DNA of 64,000 bases from Thiolapillus brandeum (GTDB lineage Bacteria; Pseudomonadota; Gammaproteobacteria; Chromatiales; Chromatiaceae). Location of the stretch: the NCBI RefSeq assembly GCF_000828615.1, contig NZ_AP012273.1, positions 3,065,663-3,129,662 of the forward strand. Reading direction: 5' to 3'. This document shows positions 9,701-17,606 of the stretch, piece by piece (position 1 is the first letter of the stretch; each line of letters opens with the position of its first letter). The notes under the pieces were generated by a model. The model made no database searches, had not been told where the DNA came from, and saw only the letters and a list, made by a program, of their open reading frames with translations. The translations under genes and the position numbers were made by a program.

Positions 9701-10783
9701 ATCGAAGGTCCTCTTGCGGACAAAACCCAACGAATTGCCCGCCGGCGCAGTTTTACCCGATTGCAGAACACCCGTGTACTGCTGGTAGAGGACAACCAGG
9801 TGAACCGCGAACTGGCTACGGAGGTTCTCAGACGGCACGGCTTGATCGTCGATACCGCTGGCAATGGCCAGGAAGCCCTGGACAAACTGTCGGAACAGTC
9901 TTATGAGTTGATACTCATGGACATTCAGATGCCGGTCATGGATGGCTACGAAGCCACCAAAAACATCCGCAGCAAACTTGGGCTGGTACGACTGCCCATC
10001 ATCGCCCTTACCGCCAGTTCTTCCTCCCGCGTGCGGGAAAAGTGCATACAGGCGGGAATGGATGATTACCTGTCCAAACCCATAGACATTCATGAACTCA
10101 TGGAAATGATAGACAGGTTCATCAATCCCATGGTCAACAAGATTGCAGCGACGCAAGCCCCCATACCTTTCAGCAAAGCGGCCCCGGAACACCAGCTCCC
10201 TGAGATTCCTGGCGTGGATGCCGACCAGGCCATGCAGCGGCTGTCCATCGAACACGACTCCTATCTGCAACTGTTGAAAAAGTTTGCCCGCCGCCACAAA
10301 AACGATATCGAAGAAATCATCAGCCTGCTGGAACAGGACGGGCAGGACGATGCCCGCCGCATGGCGCATACCCTGAAAGGTCTGGCGGGCACCATCGGCG
10401 CCACCGAACTTTCATCCCATATGGCCAAAGTCGAGCAAGCCATAAAGAAACAGATTCCCCAGGAATCGCAGCTCGAGCTTCTGGTGCCGGCACAGGAAGA
10501 ACTCCAGACCATTGTTTCCCGTATAGAAACCATGGATGACAGCATCCCGCCACCCCCCGAAAACAGCGCCCAACCGGACACCGATATCCACAAGGAAATC
10601 CACGCCCTGATAAAACTCACTGAGGAATACAACGTGGCCGCTGTCAGCGAAGTCGACAGGCTGATGCAACTTATCGGTGAGAACCCACTTGTCGACGAAC
10701 TGCAAAACATCCGGGACGACCTGGAAAACTATGATTTCGATGCCGCCACCAGTGGCCTGAAGAAACTAATGGAACAACTATGA
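6719..10783 (+). CDS. Hybrid sensor histidine kinase with PhnD-like periplasmic domain
   Basis: 1354 residues. Order: N-terminal membrane segment (about 23-40); PhnD/phosphonate-binding-like periplasmic domain (about 48-320); membrane helix (about 340-360); three PAS domains (about 375-495, 505-625, 635-750); HisKA with H776 in ANISHEIRTPMN; HATPase with GTGLGLTI; receiver domain with D1068 in LILMDIQMPVMDG; Hpt domain with H1217 in AHTLKG. It is a full phosphorelay. The PhnD-type sensor domain is known in the tetrathionate sensor TtrS and the thiosulfate sensor ThsS, but the ligand here is not known. GTG start with AAAAGGA upstream. ATGA overlap with the next gene. Confidence 0.93.
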   Translation: MPQQPEKPGITLKAISRIRRWAQLLVVGMFLIAGGLEATQYEDAQPRPVLTLGLFTYFSSEEIRACCQPVIDYLNANIEALNIRLKPINLHDVDDALASNELDFIITNPGHYIQLRERYNIKNPVATIVRQSEDNKVIHRSGGVIFALKQRKDVSQLEDIRGKWIAAAGTRHLSGYEAQAYELLQAGIQLPRDAHVMETGSFNTVLEAVHAGNVDVGFLPANVFHGFQAKGLADDLKIINIKEHPGFPYEVSTRLYPQWPVVALPHVSQEQVNAIRSLLFTLSADHPVAINARIAGFSPAADYQPVEQILRALELPPYDQAPTITFGDIWRQHQITSILSLIAISIILLLMHLLAKRNRQLQSQRLLAEDSASHFEQILDATRAGTWKWNVKTGYAIFNERWAEIVGYRLAELSPISAETLVQLSHPEDLKKAQKLLQKHFRGETPDFEADFRMRHKQGHWVWVHSRGRVTHWEADGSPMWMFGTHMDETERVVAARQLQANQAKYQRLVDNVGEKFIIYSHHGLEGEITYVSDGVTNVFGLQREDIVGTRWMDLANWLPQDVEKAKRYIALRMSGKADFLQFEMRFIHPAGGERTLRVSSRPVRDSQGTLVAIDGIAEDITEQKRSQERAYQAATVFAHSQESIIITNTNANILDCNPATGRLTGYSREELIGQNPRIFASGTHTAGFYKHLWDTLGSGHIWQGTFRNLRKNGTPYWIETSISPIKDQNGKIIQYVAVSRDITRKKAQLEALRQAKREAQAANTAKSEFVANISHEIRTPMNAILGFTDLCLESNPSSLQRKYLGNVRDSARNMLSLINELLDFSKIEAGKLSMESIPFDLGKEMSSLLAMTRQLINTNQVKLQLDYQVDFEGWLKGDPLRLKQVLTNLASNAVKFTNKGQITISVREISRNKDNIELEFMVCDTGIGMNVDKLDSIFRPFSQADSSTTRNFGGTGLGLTISSELINKMGGRIQVESEPGIGSSFYFRLCFPLIEGPLADKTQRIARRRSFTRLQNTRVLLVEDNQVNRELATEVLRRHGLIVDTAGNGQEALDKLSEQSYELILMDIQMPVMDGYEATKNIRSKLGLVRLPIIALTASSSSRVREKCIQAGMDDYLSKPIDIHELMEMIDRFINPMVNKIAATQAPIPFSKAAPEHQLPEIPGVDADQAMQRLSIEHDSYLQLLKKFARRHKNDIEEIISLLEQDGQDDARRMAHTLKGLAGTIGATELSSHMAKVEQAIKKQIPQESQLELLVPAQEELQTIVSRIETMDDSIPPPPENSAQPDTDIHKEIHALIKLTEEYNVAAVSEVDRLMQLIGENPLVDELQNIRDDLENYDFDAATSGLKKLMEQL

Positions 10784-11625
10784 GTACCGCAATGACACCT
10801 TCCGATATTCTGATCATCGACGACAACCCGGACATGATACATCTGCTCGGCAAACTCCTGACTGAGAACGGACATCAGGTCCGTGCGGCCAAAGATAGCA
10901 GCCGGGCCCTGGAGATTGCCCGCGCCAACCCGCCTGAGCTGTTTCTTCTCGATATTGAAATGCCGGGCATGGACGGCTTCGATCTTTGTATCGAGCTGAA
11001 GAAAACGGAAGAGCTGGTTGATATTCCGGTGATCTTTGTCAGTGGCCACGAACAACAGGATCACAAGATCCGTGCCTTTGAAGTGGGAGGGGTGGATTAC
11101 ATCTGCAAACCCATTCACGCCGGCGAACTGTTATCCCGCGTCAACAACCACGTGGAACTGTATCGTCTGCGCAGGGAACTCGAAGTACAAGTGGAGGCCA
11201 AGACCCGGGAACTGGAGGAAACCCTGACGGCACTGCGCGTCCTGATGACCCAACAGCAGCAGGACAGCAAGGATGCGGAAAAGACCATTCTCAACAACAT
11301 CAACAACCTGGTCATTCCCTACGCCGAGCGGCTGCACAAGACCCCCATGAACGAGAATCAGAAGACCATCGTGGAAATGCTGATCGCCAATCTCAAGCAG
11401 GTTTCCGAATCTCTGATCAACAATCATGAGCTGCTGGAAATGAAGCTCACTCCCGTGGAAATCCAGGTCGCCAATCTCATCAAGGAAGGCAAACAGACCA
11501 AGGAAATCGCATCCCTGCTCAACCTGTCAGACCTGACCATCTCCACCCACAGGAAAAACATCCGCAGGAAGCTGAATATCAAGGACCGCAAGCTCTCTTT
11601 GAACGCCTATCTTTCATCTCTTTGA
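10780..11625 (+). CDS. Response regulator, receiver plus LuxR-type HTH
   Basis: 281 residues. The N-terminal receiver domain has D58 as phosphoacceptor in FLLDIEMPGMDG, with acidic pocket DD (14-15) and KP near 110. A coiled-coil linker follows (about 125-160). A C-terminal LuxR/FixJ helix-turn-helix follows, with LTPVEIQVANLIKEGKQTKEIA and STHRKNIRRKLNI. It overlaps the kinase stop by four bases, so it is the likely output partner. TtrR and ThsR, partners of PhnD-type kinases elsewhere, are also LuxR-type regulators. Its targets may be the two promoter blocks at 11814 and 18388 (inference). Confidence 0.93.
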   Translation: MSTAMTPSDILIIDDNPDMIHLLGKLLTENGHQVRAAKDSSRALEIARANPPELFLLDIEMPGMDGFDLCIELKKTEELVDIPVIFVSGHEQQDHKIRAFEVGGVDYICKPIHAGELLSRVNNHVELYRLRRELEVQVEAKTRELEETLTALRVLMTQQQQDSKDAEKTILNNINNLVIPYAERLHKTPMNENQKTIVEMLIANLKQVSESLINNHELLEMKLTPVEIQVANLIKEGKQTKEIASLLNLSDLTISTHRKNIRRKLNIKDRKLSLNAYLSSL

Positions 11626-11813
11626 TATCAATCCGGCGACCAGACAGGCCTGTTTCAGGCCCCGGAGAAGGTTGCTGAACAACATGTGCCACACAGTACA
11701 GAGACCCGCTCTGCGAGCATAACCGATTGAAATTATAATAAAAATGCCGAGATGCGCTGCTACACGGCAAGCATGGTCACTGGGTGAACAACAGCCGCCA
11801 TGGGTACCCTGCA

Positions 11814-11870
11814 TACCCGAAAAAGCACCCAGCGTTCCTCATTATCAATCGCCTGTCCCGGCGGCATAAT
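11814..11870 (+). promoter_or_regulatory. Promoter block of the HD-GYP/GTPase operon (copy A)
   Basis: TACCC (11814-11818), 16 bases, then TTCCTCATTATCAA (11835-11848), ending at CATAAT (11865-11870). TTATCA (11842) and CATAAT are 17 bases apart, fitting sigma-70 -35/-10 boxes. The same block with the same spacings occurs at 18388-18444. A short hairpin (GGCCTG/CAGGCC, 11647-11661) lies after the response regulator stop. Nothing else is recognised in the 307-base gap. Confidence 0.65.
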
Positions 11871-11932
11871 TCACACCAGAAATCTTCTCGGAACAACCAC
11901 CGATAACAAACTGGGATACTGGAGTGAACAAC

Positions 11933-13036
11933 ATGTCAATGCTGGCAGCCATTTCGACCAACACAGATGGAACCCCTGTTACCAGAAAGGACCTGGGCAA
12001 ACAGCTCAAAACGATATATGAGCGTATCAGCCGCCACTATCCCTTCCTTTCCTGCATCGGCATTGCCGCCAAAGGCATCAAAGACCAGGAGCTGGTGCTG
12101 TATCCCACTTCCTGTGATGACATCAACGGCAAACAACTCCCGAAGGCTTTTGAACAGGGAACCGGGGGAAACACTCATGTCCTCGTCGAGGACCTGACAG
12201 CCTTCTCCACCAGAAATGATTCTCAAACACAGCAAAGCCTATTCCAGTCTGGACTCAGACTGCCTCTGATCGCCAACGACGTGGCCTTCGGCTACACTTT
12301 TTTTGCCGCCACGGAAAAGGGCTGTTTCACACCGGATATCATTGAACAAATGAATGTCTATGCCCGGGTCATTGCGCGTATCGTGACGGAGGGCCGACGG
12401 TCTTCCGAGAACCTGCGCACGGCCGTGGCCAGTGTTCTGCAACTCAATAACATAAACAAATCCGAGTCCCCCGCCCACCTGCGGCGGGTGGCCCACTATT
12501 CCCGGCTGATCGCCCGCAATTGCGCACAAACACACCAACTCAGCGATAGCTGGATCGAGCATCTGTTCATGTTTGCCCCCTTGCACGATATCGGCAAGGC
12601 CTTCATTCCGGAACGACTATTGACGAAGCCCGGGCGGCTTACTGACGAAGAATTCGAGCAGGTCAAGACCCATACCCTCAAGGGAAGGGACATTATCGAT
12701 CACATGATCAGTTGCTTCGGCTACAGCGATGATCTGCACTATACCGGCATGCTGAGAAACATCATTACCCATCATCATGAAGCCATGGATGGCGGTGGCT
12801 ATCCGTATGGACTCCGGGGCGAAGAAATACCCCTGGAAGCGCGCATCGTTGCCGCCGCAGATGTTCTCGATGCCCTACTCACCAAACGGGCCTACAAGGA
12901 AGCATGGTCCATGGACAAGACCATGGAGACATTGCAGCAACTCGCGGACTCCAGGCTCGATCCCGAGTTCGTGGATATTCTGTCTCAAAACCGCGAGGAG
13001 GTGCTGCAGATACGCATCCGCTGCGCCAAGGGGTGA
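11933..13036 (+). CDS. HD-GYP domain c-di-GMP phosphodiesterase with N-terminal GAF-like domain
   Basis: 367 residues. The first 150 look GAF-like (IGIAAKGIKDQELVLYP). The C-terminal half is an HD-GYP domain with the metal site HDIGK (H218, D219), a downstream HTLKGRDII His, HHHEAMDGGGYPYGL containing the GYP signature, and the ADVLDALLTKRAYK block. All key residues appear present, so hydrolysis of c-di-GMP is likely. ATG at 11933 is preferred because GGAG sits 8 bases upstream; a GTG at 11924 overlaps that GGAG. It is the first gene of a nine-gene operon. Confidence 0.92.
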   Translation: MSMLAAISTNTDGTPVTRKDLGKQLKTIYERISRHYPFLSCIGIAAKGIKDQELVLYPTSCDDINGKQLPKAFEQGTGGNTHVLVEDLTAFSTRNDSQTQQSLFQSGLRLPLIANDVAFGYTFFAATEKGCFTPDIIEQMNVYARVIARIVTEGRRSSENLRTAVASVLQLNNINKSESPAHLRRVAHYSRLIARNCAQTHQLSDSWIEHLFMFAPLHDIGKAFIPERLLTKPGRLTDEEFEQVKTHTLKGRDIIDHMISCFGYSDDLHYTGMLRNIITHHHEAMDGGGYPYGLRGEEIPLEARIVAAADVLDALLTKRAYKEAWSMDKTMETLQQLADSRLDPEFVDILSQNREEVLQIRIRCAKG

Positions 13037-14259
13037 TGGCTATGACAATGTTCATGAAAACATCAGATGCGCATGCAGCCGACCAGGCAACCGAAGCGGT
13101 GTTTATCTGCCTCAAGGGTATCCAGGGTCTGGGAAGAAAAAGTCTGGCTTTTCTCTTCTCTACCCAGGCAGGCAAGCAGTATGAGCTTACAGATAATCAT
13201 CCCGATGCCATCACCATTATCGATATTGACGATTATCGCGGTAAAGCCGCCTGGGAGGAAATGCGGTCACAAGGGCAGGCATCTGCTCCCAAACCTGCCA
13301 TCCTCATCGGACTCAAACCCGTGGATGAGGAAGGAGCCATCTCTTTGCAGAAACCATTCCGCACCCGGGAAATACTTGCAGCCATCGACTCCCTGGTGGA
13401 ACGCCGACAGAATCAGGCAACCACTGCTTCCATGACACTGACTAAAGTCACGAAGGGCACCGCTCCAGGCCGCAAGGTAAACGTGTCCGGCAACACCGGA
13501 AACCGCAAGTCCGTGCTGTCTTCCCACGCTGCCGCCAGTCTGAACGAAAAAGAACTCCACACCTTTGTCGGATCTGCAAACGATGTAGACCTGAACGACC
13601 CCACTGCCATTGCCGCTGTACAGTATTCACCAGAACATTTTCTCGCTCACCACCTTGGGCACCTGACCACAGTCGCACTCAAGGAGCGCAAGTTCCTGCA
13701 ACTGGGTTGCTGTGATGCCATATTCATTGTGGATCCCCACAAACGCTGTATCCACACCGATATTGGCATTCGCAGCCAAAGGTCTCTGGGGGCGCTCCCC
13801 ATGGGCAAGCCTTCTGCAATCCGGAAACTGTCTGAACTTCCTGCGGAAATAGCCGCTCATGGACAATGCTTCTCCTGGGAAGTCTTTATCTGGCGTATGG
13901 GCCTGGCCTGCTCCCGAGGGCGCCTGCCTGAGGGAACCAGCCTGGATCAGCGCTTCGTACTCAAACGCTGGCCCAACCTTACCCGCCTTATGCTCTTCCC
14001 TCATGCCACTCGCATCTCGGCCGCATGGATATCGGCCCCCCTGTCACTGCGGGAAATTCTGAGCCGGCTGTCATTACCACAACGCTATGTCTTTGCTTTC
14101 TTCTCCGCCGCTACTGCTACCGGCTTGCTGGTTGATGCCAAAACTGATGGAACCGTCAGGAAAGAAGAAAAGGCCTCTGACCAACCCAGCCAACGCCGGG
14201 GGCTATTCAAGCGCCTGTTGAAAACGCTCTATCGAAAGCAAGGAGATAATCAGGCATGA
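13036..14259 (+). CDS. Putative pseudo-receiver/effector protein of the GTPase operon
   Basis: 407 residues, not recognised as a named family. Residues 12-110 look like a degenerate receiver domain: TIIDIDDYRG at the strand-3 position and LQKPFRTREILAAI at the strand-5 KP and helix-5 position, without a clear phosphoacceptor aspartate. The middle is low-complexity. The last 180 residues form a globular domain with a helix-turn-helix-like end (LREILSRLSLPQRYVFAFF). ATG overlaps the HD-GYP stop (TGATG), and its own end overlaps the GTPase start. Co-translation implies a shared function, probably as a GTPase effector or regulator. Confidence 0.75.
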   Translation: MAMTMFMKTSDAHAADQATEAVFICLKGIQGLGRKSLAFLFSTQAGKQYELTDNHPDAITIIDIDDYRGKAAWEEMRSQGQASAPKPAILIGLKPVDEEGAISLQKPFRTREILAAIDSLVERRQNQATTASMTLTKVTKGTAPGRKVNVSGNTGNRKSVLSSHAAASLNEKELHTFVGSANDVDLNDPTAIAAVQYSPEHFLAHHLGHLTTVALKERKFLQLGCCDAIFIVDPHKRCIHTDIGIRSQRSLGALPMGKPSAIRKLSELPAEIAAHGQCFSWEVFIWRMGLACSRGRLPEGTSLDQRFVLKRWPNLTRLMLFPHATRISAAWISAPLSLREILSRLSLPQRYVFAFFSAATATGLLVDAKTDGTVRKEEKASDQPSQRRGLFKRLLKTLYRKQGDNQA

Positions 14260-14798
14260 ATGACCACAAGATTATATTCACCGGTCCTGTTGGCGCCGGT
14301 AAATCCACTGCGATACGCTCCCTGAGTGACATTGCACCCGTATCCACGGACGAAACGGCGACTGACATCACCCGGGAACGCAAAGCACAAACCACGGTCG
14401 CCATGGACTATGGTGTTCTCAAACTGGATGGTGGCGAGACAGTACATCTGTACGGCACGCCTGGCCAGGAACGCTTCAACTTCATGTGGGATATCCTCAC
14501 CAACGGTGGCATTGGGCTGGTACTGCTCATTAATAATGCTCGTCCGGCACCGTTCTCGGATCTGCATTTTTTCCTCTCTGCATTTGAACGCTTCATTGAC
14601 ACCACTGCCCTGGCCATAGGCGTAACCCAGATGGATCAGGCTGAGGCCGACGCACCCACACTGGAAGACTACTACAGCCAATTGCCAGCAAAACACGCCA
14701 CTACACCTGTTTTTGAAGTCGATGCCCGACAGAGAAACGACGTAGTCATTCTTGTGGAATCACTGTTGTTCTCCCTGGACCAGTGCCTGGAAGCCTGA
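14256..14798 (+). CDS. MglA/Ras-like small GTPase
   Basis: 180 residues of a P-loop GTPase: G1 GPVGAGKST (10-18), G3 GTPGQERF (67-74) and G4 TQMD (124-127, instead of NKxD). This resembles the bacterial MglA-like and ATP/GTP-binding families that act as polarity or signalling switches with roadblock/LC7 partners. Two roadblock-type genes follow directly, which supports an Mgl-type module. It overlaps the previous gene by four bases (ATGA). The Gln in GTPGQE corresponds to the catalytic Gln of Ras-like proteins. Its cellular role is unknown. Confidence 0.88.
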   Translation: MNDHKIIFTGPVGAGKSTAIRSLSDIAPVSTDETATDITRERKAQTTVAMDYGVLKLDGGETVHLYGTPGQERFNFMWDILTNGGIGLVLLINNARPAPFSDLHFFLSAFERFIDTTALAIGVTQMDQAEADAPTLEDYYSQLPAKHATTPVFEVDARQRNDVVILVESLLFSLDQCLEA

Positions 14799-14799
14799 T

Positions 14800-15462
14800 A
14801 TGGAAAATTTGCAACTCCAACAAGGCGTCTATCTGGCCCCTACCCCCGCAGGCGCCTTCTATTGCTCCGCCTCGCCACAGGAAGACCCCGCCAGGCACCT
14901 GCTTCAGTCCCTGATCAGTCAGCGGCAAAGCCCCGTACTGGACAACGCCAGCCTGGAGGCCTGGTGCGGCACTTCCACCGAAGATGCCACTACGCTGCTA
15001 TACCACATGCAACGCCAGTCTCTTGTTCAGGGTCTGAGCAAGCCCCAGATCTGTCCGGAAGGCCCCTTGGAAGAAGTGATTCCTTTCCTTCTTCCCGCTT
15101 TGTCGGGAGATAACAAGGCGCTACTCGCCGATGATCAGGGGTTCTACGTGGCGTCCTCCGGATTTCCCCATGAATCCGCAGAGGAGCTGGCCGCTCTGAG
15201 CGCCAGTCTCGGTCTGTTGCACAAGCGCCATCAGAGGCTGCTCAACAAGAATCTGGGTTATCAGGGAAATGCCTGGACTCTCGGCGATGCCGCCGGCAAC
15301 AGCCAGATTGGTTTCTGGCCCTTGTTCGTCGGCACTCAGCGATTTTCCCTGGTCATCAGCGGTCTGCCCCGTTTCAACCAGAACGCTTTTTCCCGGTTGG
15401 TCTGGAGTTTGGGCATTCGTTATGGCGATCAACCCAGAAACCCGTCGACACAAACCGATTAA
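14800..15462 (+). CDS. Probable divergent roadblock-type partner of the GTPase
   Basis: 220 residues. The first 95 look like a winged-helix region (NASLEAWCGTSTEDATTLLYHMQRQ). Residues 105-200 resemble a roadblock/LC7 domain: KALLADDQGFYVASSGFPHESAEELAAL has the layout of roadblock strand 2 and helix 2. The call is by layout only and is tentative. ATG at 14800 begins one base after the GTPase stop. It probably works with the GTPase as an activator or scaffold. Confidence 0.6.
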   Translation: MENLQLQQGVYLAPTPAGAFYCSASPQEDPARHLLQSLISQRQSPVLDNASLEAWCGTSTEDATTLLYHMQRQSLVQGLSKPQICPEGPLEEVIPFLLPALSGDNKALLADDQGFYVASSGFPHESAEELAALSASLGLLHKRHQRLLNKNLGYQGNAWTLGDAAGNSQIGFWPLFVGTQRFSLVISGLPRFNQNAFSRLVWSLGIRYGDQPRNPSTQTD

Positions 15463-15489
15463 CCACAACAATACTGTCAGGAGAACACC

Positions 15490-15852
15490 ATGCGCGCAGA
15501 AATGCTCAATTCAATACTCAACGAACTCAACGGCACATCCGCCGATATCGAAGCCTCCGGGGTCATTTCCACTGACGGCCTGATGATGGCATCACAGCTC
15601 CCCGCAGGCCTGGATGAAGACAGGGTCGGCGCCATGAGCGCGGCCATGTTGTCTCTTGGCGACCGTACCGCCTCAGAACTCGGACGCGGAGATCTCGATC
15701 AGGTGCTCGTCAAGGGCAAGGACGGCTATGTACTCATGGTATATGCAGGCAATGAAGCCGTGGTGACGGTTCTCGCCAAGTCCCATGCCAAGCTCGGCCT
15801 CATTTTTCTGGACGTCAAGCGCGCTGCAGAACAGCTGTCCAAACTTTTGTAA
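15490..15852 (+). CDS. Roadblock/LC7 domain protein (MglB-like)
   Basis: 120 residues: LNSILNELNGTSADIEASGVISTDG, then MMASQLPAGLDEDRVGAMSAAMLSLGDRTASEL, then KGKDGYVLMVYAGNEAVVTVLAK. This is the complete roadblock/LC7 pattern, seen in MglB-type GTPase activators. A good ribosome site (AGGAGAACACC) precedes the ATG. It lies 27 bases after the divergent roadblock gene and two genes after the GTPase. Known family members form dimers that stimulate GTP hydrolysis; that role here is inferred from context. Confidence 0.9.
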   Translation: MRAEMLNSILNELNGTSADIEASGVISTDGLMMASQLPAGLDEDRVGAMSAAMLSLGDRTASELGRGDLDQVLVKGKDGYVLMVYAGNEAVVTVLAKSHAKLGLIFLDVKRAAEQLSKLL

Positions 15853-15909
15853 TACGACGTTACCCTCCCGCGTAAAAAAACCACAACCACTCACCCTACA
15901 GGCAACGAC

Positions 15910-16269
15910 ATGGTAGATAGTGCATTTTTCTTTCAAAGGCTCAACGATCATATTCAGTACCTGAAGAAAATCCAGGGCGCCATTGAAGACAAGAATTCCT
16001 TCAAGGGTACCGATCCCCACCACTGCAAGTTGGGGGAATGGTTGTACGGTACCGGCCCCGAAGAAGCCGCCGCTATCAGTGACCTTGCCCGGGATATTTT
16101 CGATGAGCTGTTCGAGCCCCACGAAGAGTTCCACCAGGCCAGCTCCCGAGCGCTGGAAAAACATGCTGCTGGTGATGACAGCGGTTGCACGGAAGAGATG
16201 ACCCAGATGCATATCCTTTCCGGCACCCTGGTGAACATATTGATAAAACTGGATGACCTGTCCCGCTGA
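15910..16269 (+). CDS. CZB-domain (chemoreceptor zinc-binding) protein
   Basis: 119 residues, essentially a lone CZB domain. The His3-Cys zinc set is visible: H14 in LNDHIQYL, C39 in HHCKLGEWLYG, and H71 and H75 in PHEEFHQ. CZB domains usually sit at the end of chemoreceptors or diguanylate cyclases, where zinc or hypochlorite modulates output. A free-standing copy in a signalling operon suggests a soluble zinc or redox sensor. It is 57 bases after the roadblock gene. Confidence 0.9.
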   Translation: MVDSAFFFQRLNDHIQYLKKIQGAIEDKNSFKGTDPHHCKLGEWLYGTGPEEAAAISDLARDIFDELFEPHEEFHQASSRALEKHAAGDDSGCTEEMTQMHILSGTLVNILIKLDDLSR

Positions 16270-16306
16270 ATCAATTCAGCGAGGAACACAGGCGGAGATG
16301 AGAACC

Positions 16307-16780
16307 ATGCAAGACATGAACCCTGCAGACATTCCGGGTGAATACCGGGAAGTACTGCTGAACCTGTATGACGGCACCCGGAGAACGGTGCTGGTAACTG
16401 ATGTGGAAACACCCTATCCCGAAGGCAAACTCATTGTTTCCCGAACAGATCCTGAAGGACGGATCACGCACTGCAACCGCTCTTTCGTAGACATGTCAGG
16501 GTATGATGAATCAGAGATTATTGGCCAACCCCATGCATTGCTGCGCCACCCGGATATGCCGGCAGCTGCTTTCCAGGACTTGTGGGAAACCGCCAGGGAA
16601 GGTCGTAAATGGCATGGCTACGTAAAAAATCTGCGCAAGGACGGCGGCTACTACTGGGTATATGCCACGGTTATACCCAACGTCCGCAATGGCAAGGTAG
16701 TGGGTTACACCTCTGTGCGCCGCAAGCCTTCCAAAAAGAAAATCGCGGAAGCAATATCAACCTACGCCGGCATGAGCTGA
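16307..16780 (+). CDS. Aer-like PAS domain protein
   Basis: 157 residues with a single PAS domain: LIVSRTDPEGRITHCNRSFVDMSGY, then IGQPHALLRHPDMPAAAFQDLW, then GYVKNLRKDGGYYWVYATV. This is very close to the N-terminal PAS domain of aerotaxis receptors (Aer), which bind FAD or haem. No output domain follows, so it is a stand-alone sensor. ATG at 16307 has GGAG nine bases upstream; ATG at 16298 is an alternative but overlaps that site. It lies between the CZB and PhnD-like genes. Confidence 0.9.
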   Translation: MQDMNPADIPGEYREVLLNLYDGTRRTVLVTDVETPYPEGKLIVSRTDPEGRITHCNRSFVDMSGYDESEIIGQPHALLRHPDMPAAAFQDLWETAREGRKWHGYVKNLRKDGGYYWVYATVIPNVRNGKVVGYTSVRRKPSKKKIAEAISTYAGMS

Positions 16781-16800
16781 GCCAGAAAGGAGAAACAAAC

Positions 16801-17544
16801 ATGCCCTACACATTCACTGTAAGCCCTGATTTCGGGCCTGATCAGCTTGCCAACTGGCATATATTCAACACTTGGTTACAGCGCCAGCTCACAACAGATA
16901 TCCACTTTGAGACCTTTGACAGCTTTGAAGACCAGCGTCAGGCCATCCACGAAGGAAAGGTCGATATCATATATGCCAATCCTTATGATGCTTCCTTCCT
17001 GGTAAGGGAGAAAGGCTTTGTCGCCGTCGCCAGCCCACATCATCCTGATGAAACCACTGTGGCCGTATCCGCTACCAGCCCGGTGGACAGCATCGAATCC
17101 CTGAAAGCGGGATGCCGTATTGCTCAGACCGACGATCCGGACATCAGCATGATGGGCATGATCCTTTTGGAGCCAGCAGATCTGCACAAAGAGAATACGG
17201 AAACTCTTGTTCAGGATAGCTATATTCAGGTGGCCAAGGCCCTGCTCCAGAACCAGGCCGATGTAGGGTTCTTCCTTGCCGATGCCTATGAGGGACTTTC
17301 AAATCTGGTCAAAAGCCAACTGAAGCCGCTGGTAAACAGTGATATTCAAATCGTATCCCATGCTCTGCTACTGGGGCCCCAGCTACTTGATCGCAAGGAA
17401 GAGCTCAATAGCAAACTGCAATCCATGAGTGACGAACCCCAGGGAAAGAACCTCCTTGAGAGCCTGGGATTTCAGGCCTGGAATCCCATTGATGAAGAAG
17501 AAATGGAATTCATGATTGACCTCATTGAGGCCCTGGCCGCCTAA
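16801..17544 (+). CDS. Leaderless PhnD-like substrate-binding protein
   Basis: 247 residues with the periplasmic phosphonate-binding (PhnD, PF12974-type) layout: FEDQRQAIHEGKVDIIYANPYDASFL, KGFVAVASP, SIESLKAGCRIAQTD, VAKALLQNQADVGFFLADAY. It begins MPYTFTVSPDFG with no signal peptide or membrane helix, so it should stay in the cytoplasm, unlike typical PhnD proteins. It has an AGAAAGGAG-type ribosome site. No ABC permease or ATPase is nearby, so a sensory rather than transport role is likely (inference). Confidence 0.85.
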   Translation: MPYTFTVSPDFGPDQLANWHIFNTWLQRQLTTDIHFETFDSFEDQRQAIHEGKVDIIYANPYDASFLVREKGFVAVASPHHPDETTVAVSATSPVDSIESLKAGCRIAQTDDPDISMMGMILLEPADLHKENTETLVQDSYIQVAKALLQNQADVGFFLADAYEGLSNLVKSQLKPLVNSDIQIVSHALLLGPQLLDRKEELNSKLQSMSDEPQGKNLLESLGFQAWNPIDEEEMEFMIDLIEALAA

Positions 17545-17606
17545 GCCAAAATACCCGGGCGGGCTGCCCTGGCCCGCCCATAACCGCACGGCAAACACCT
17601 CATACC

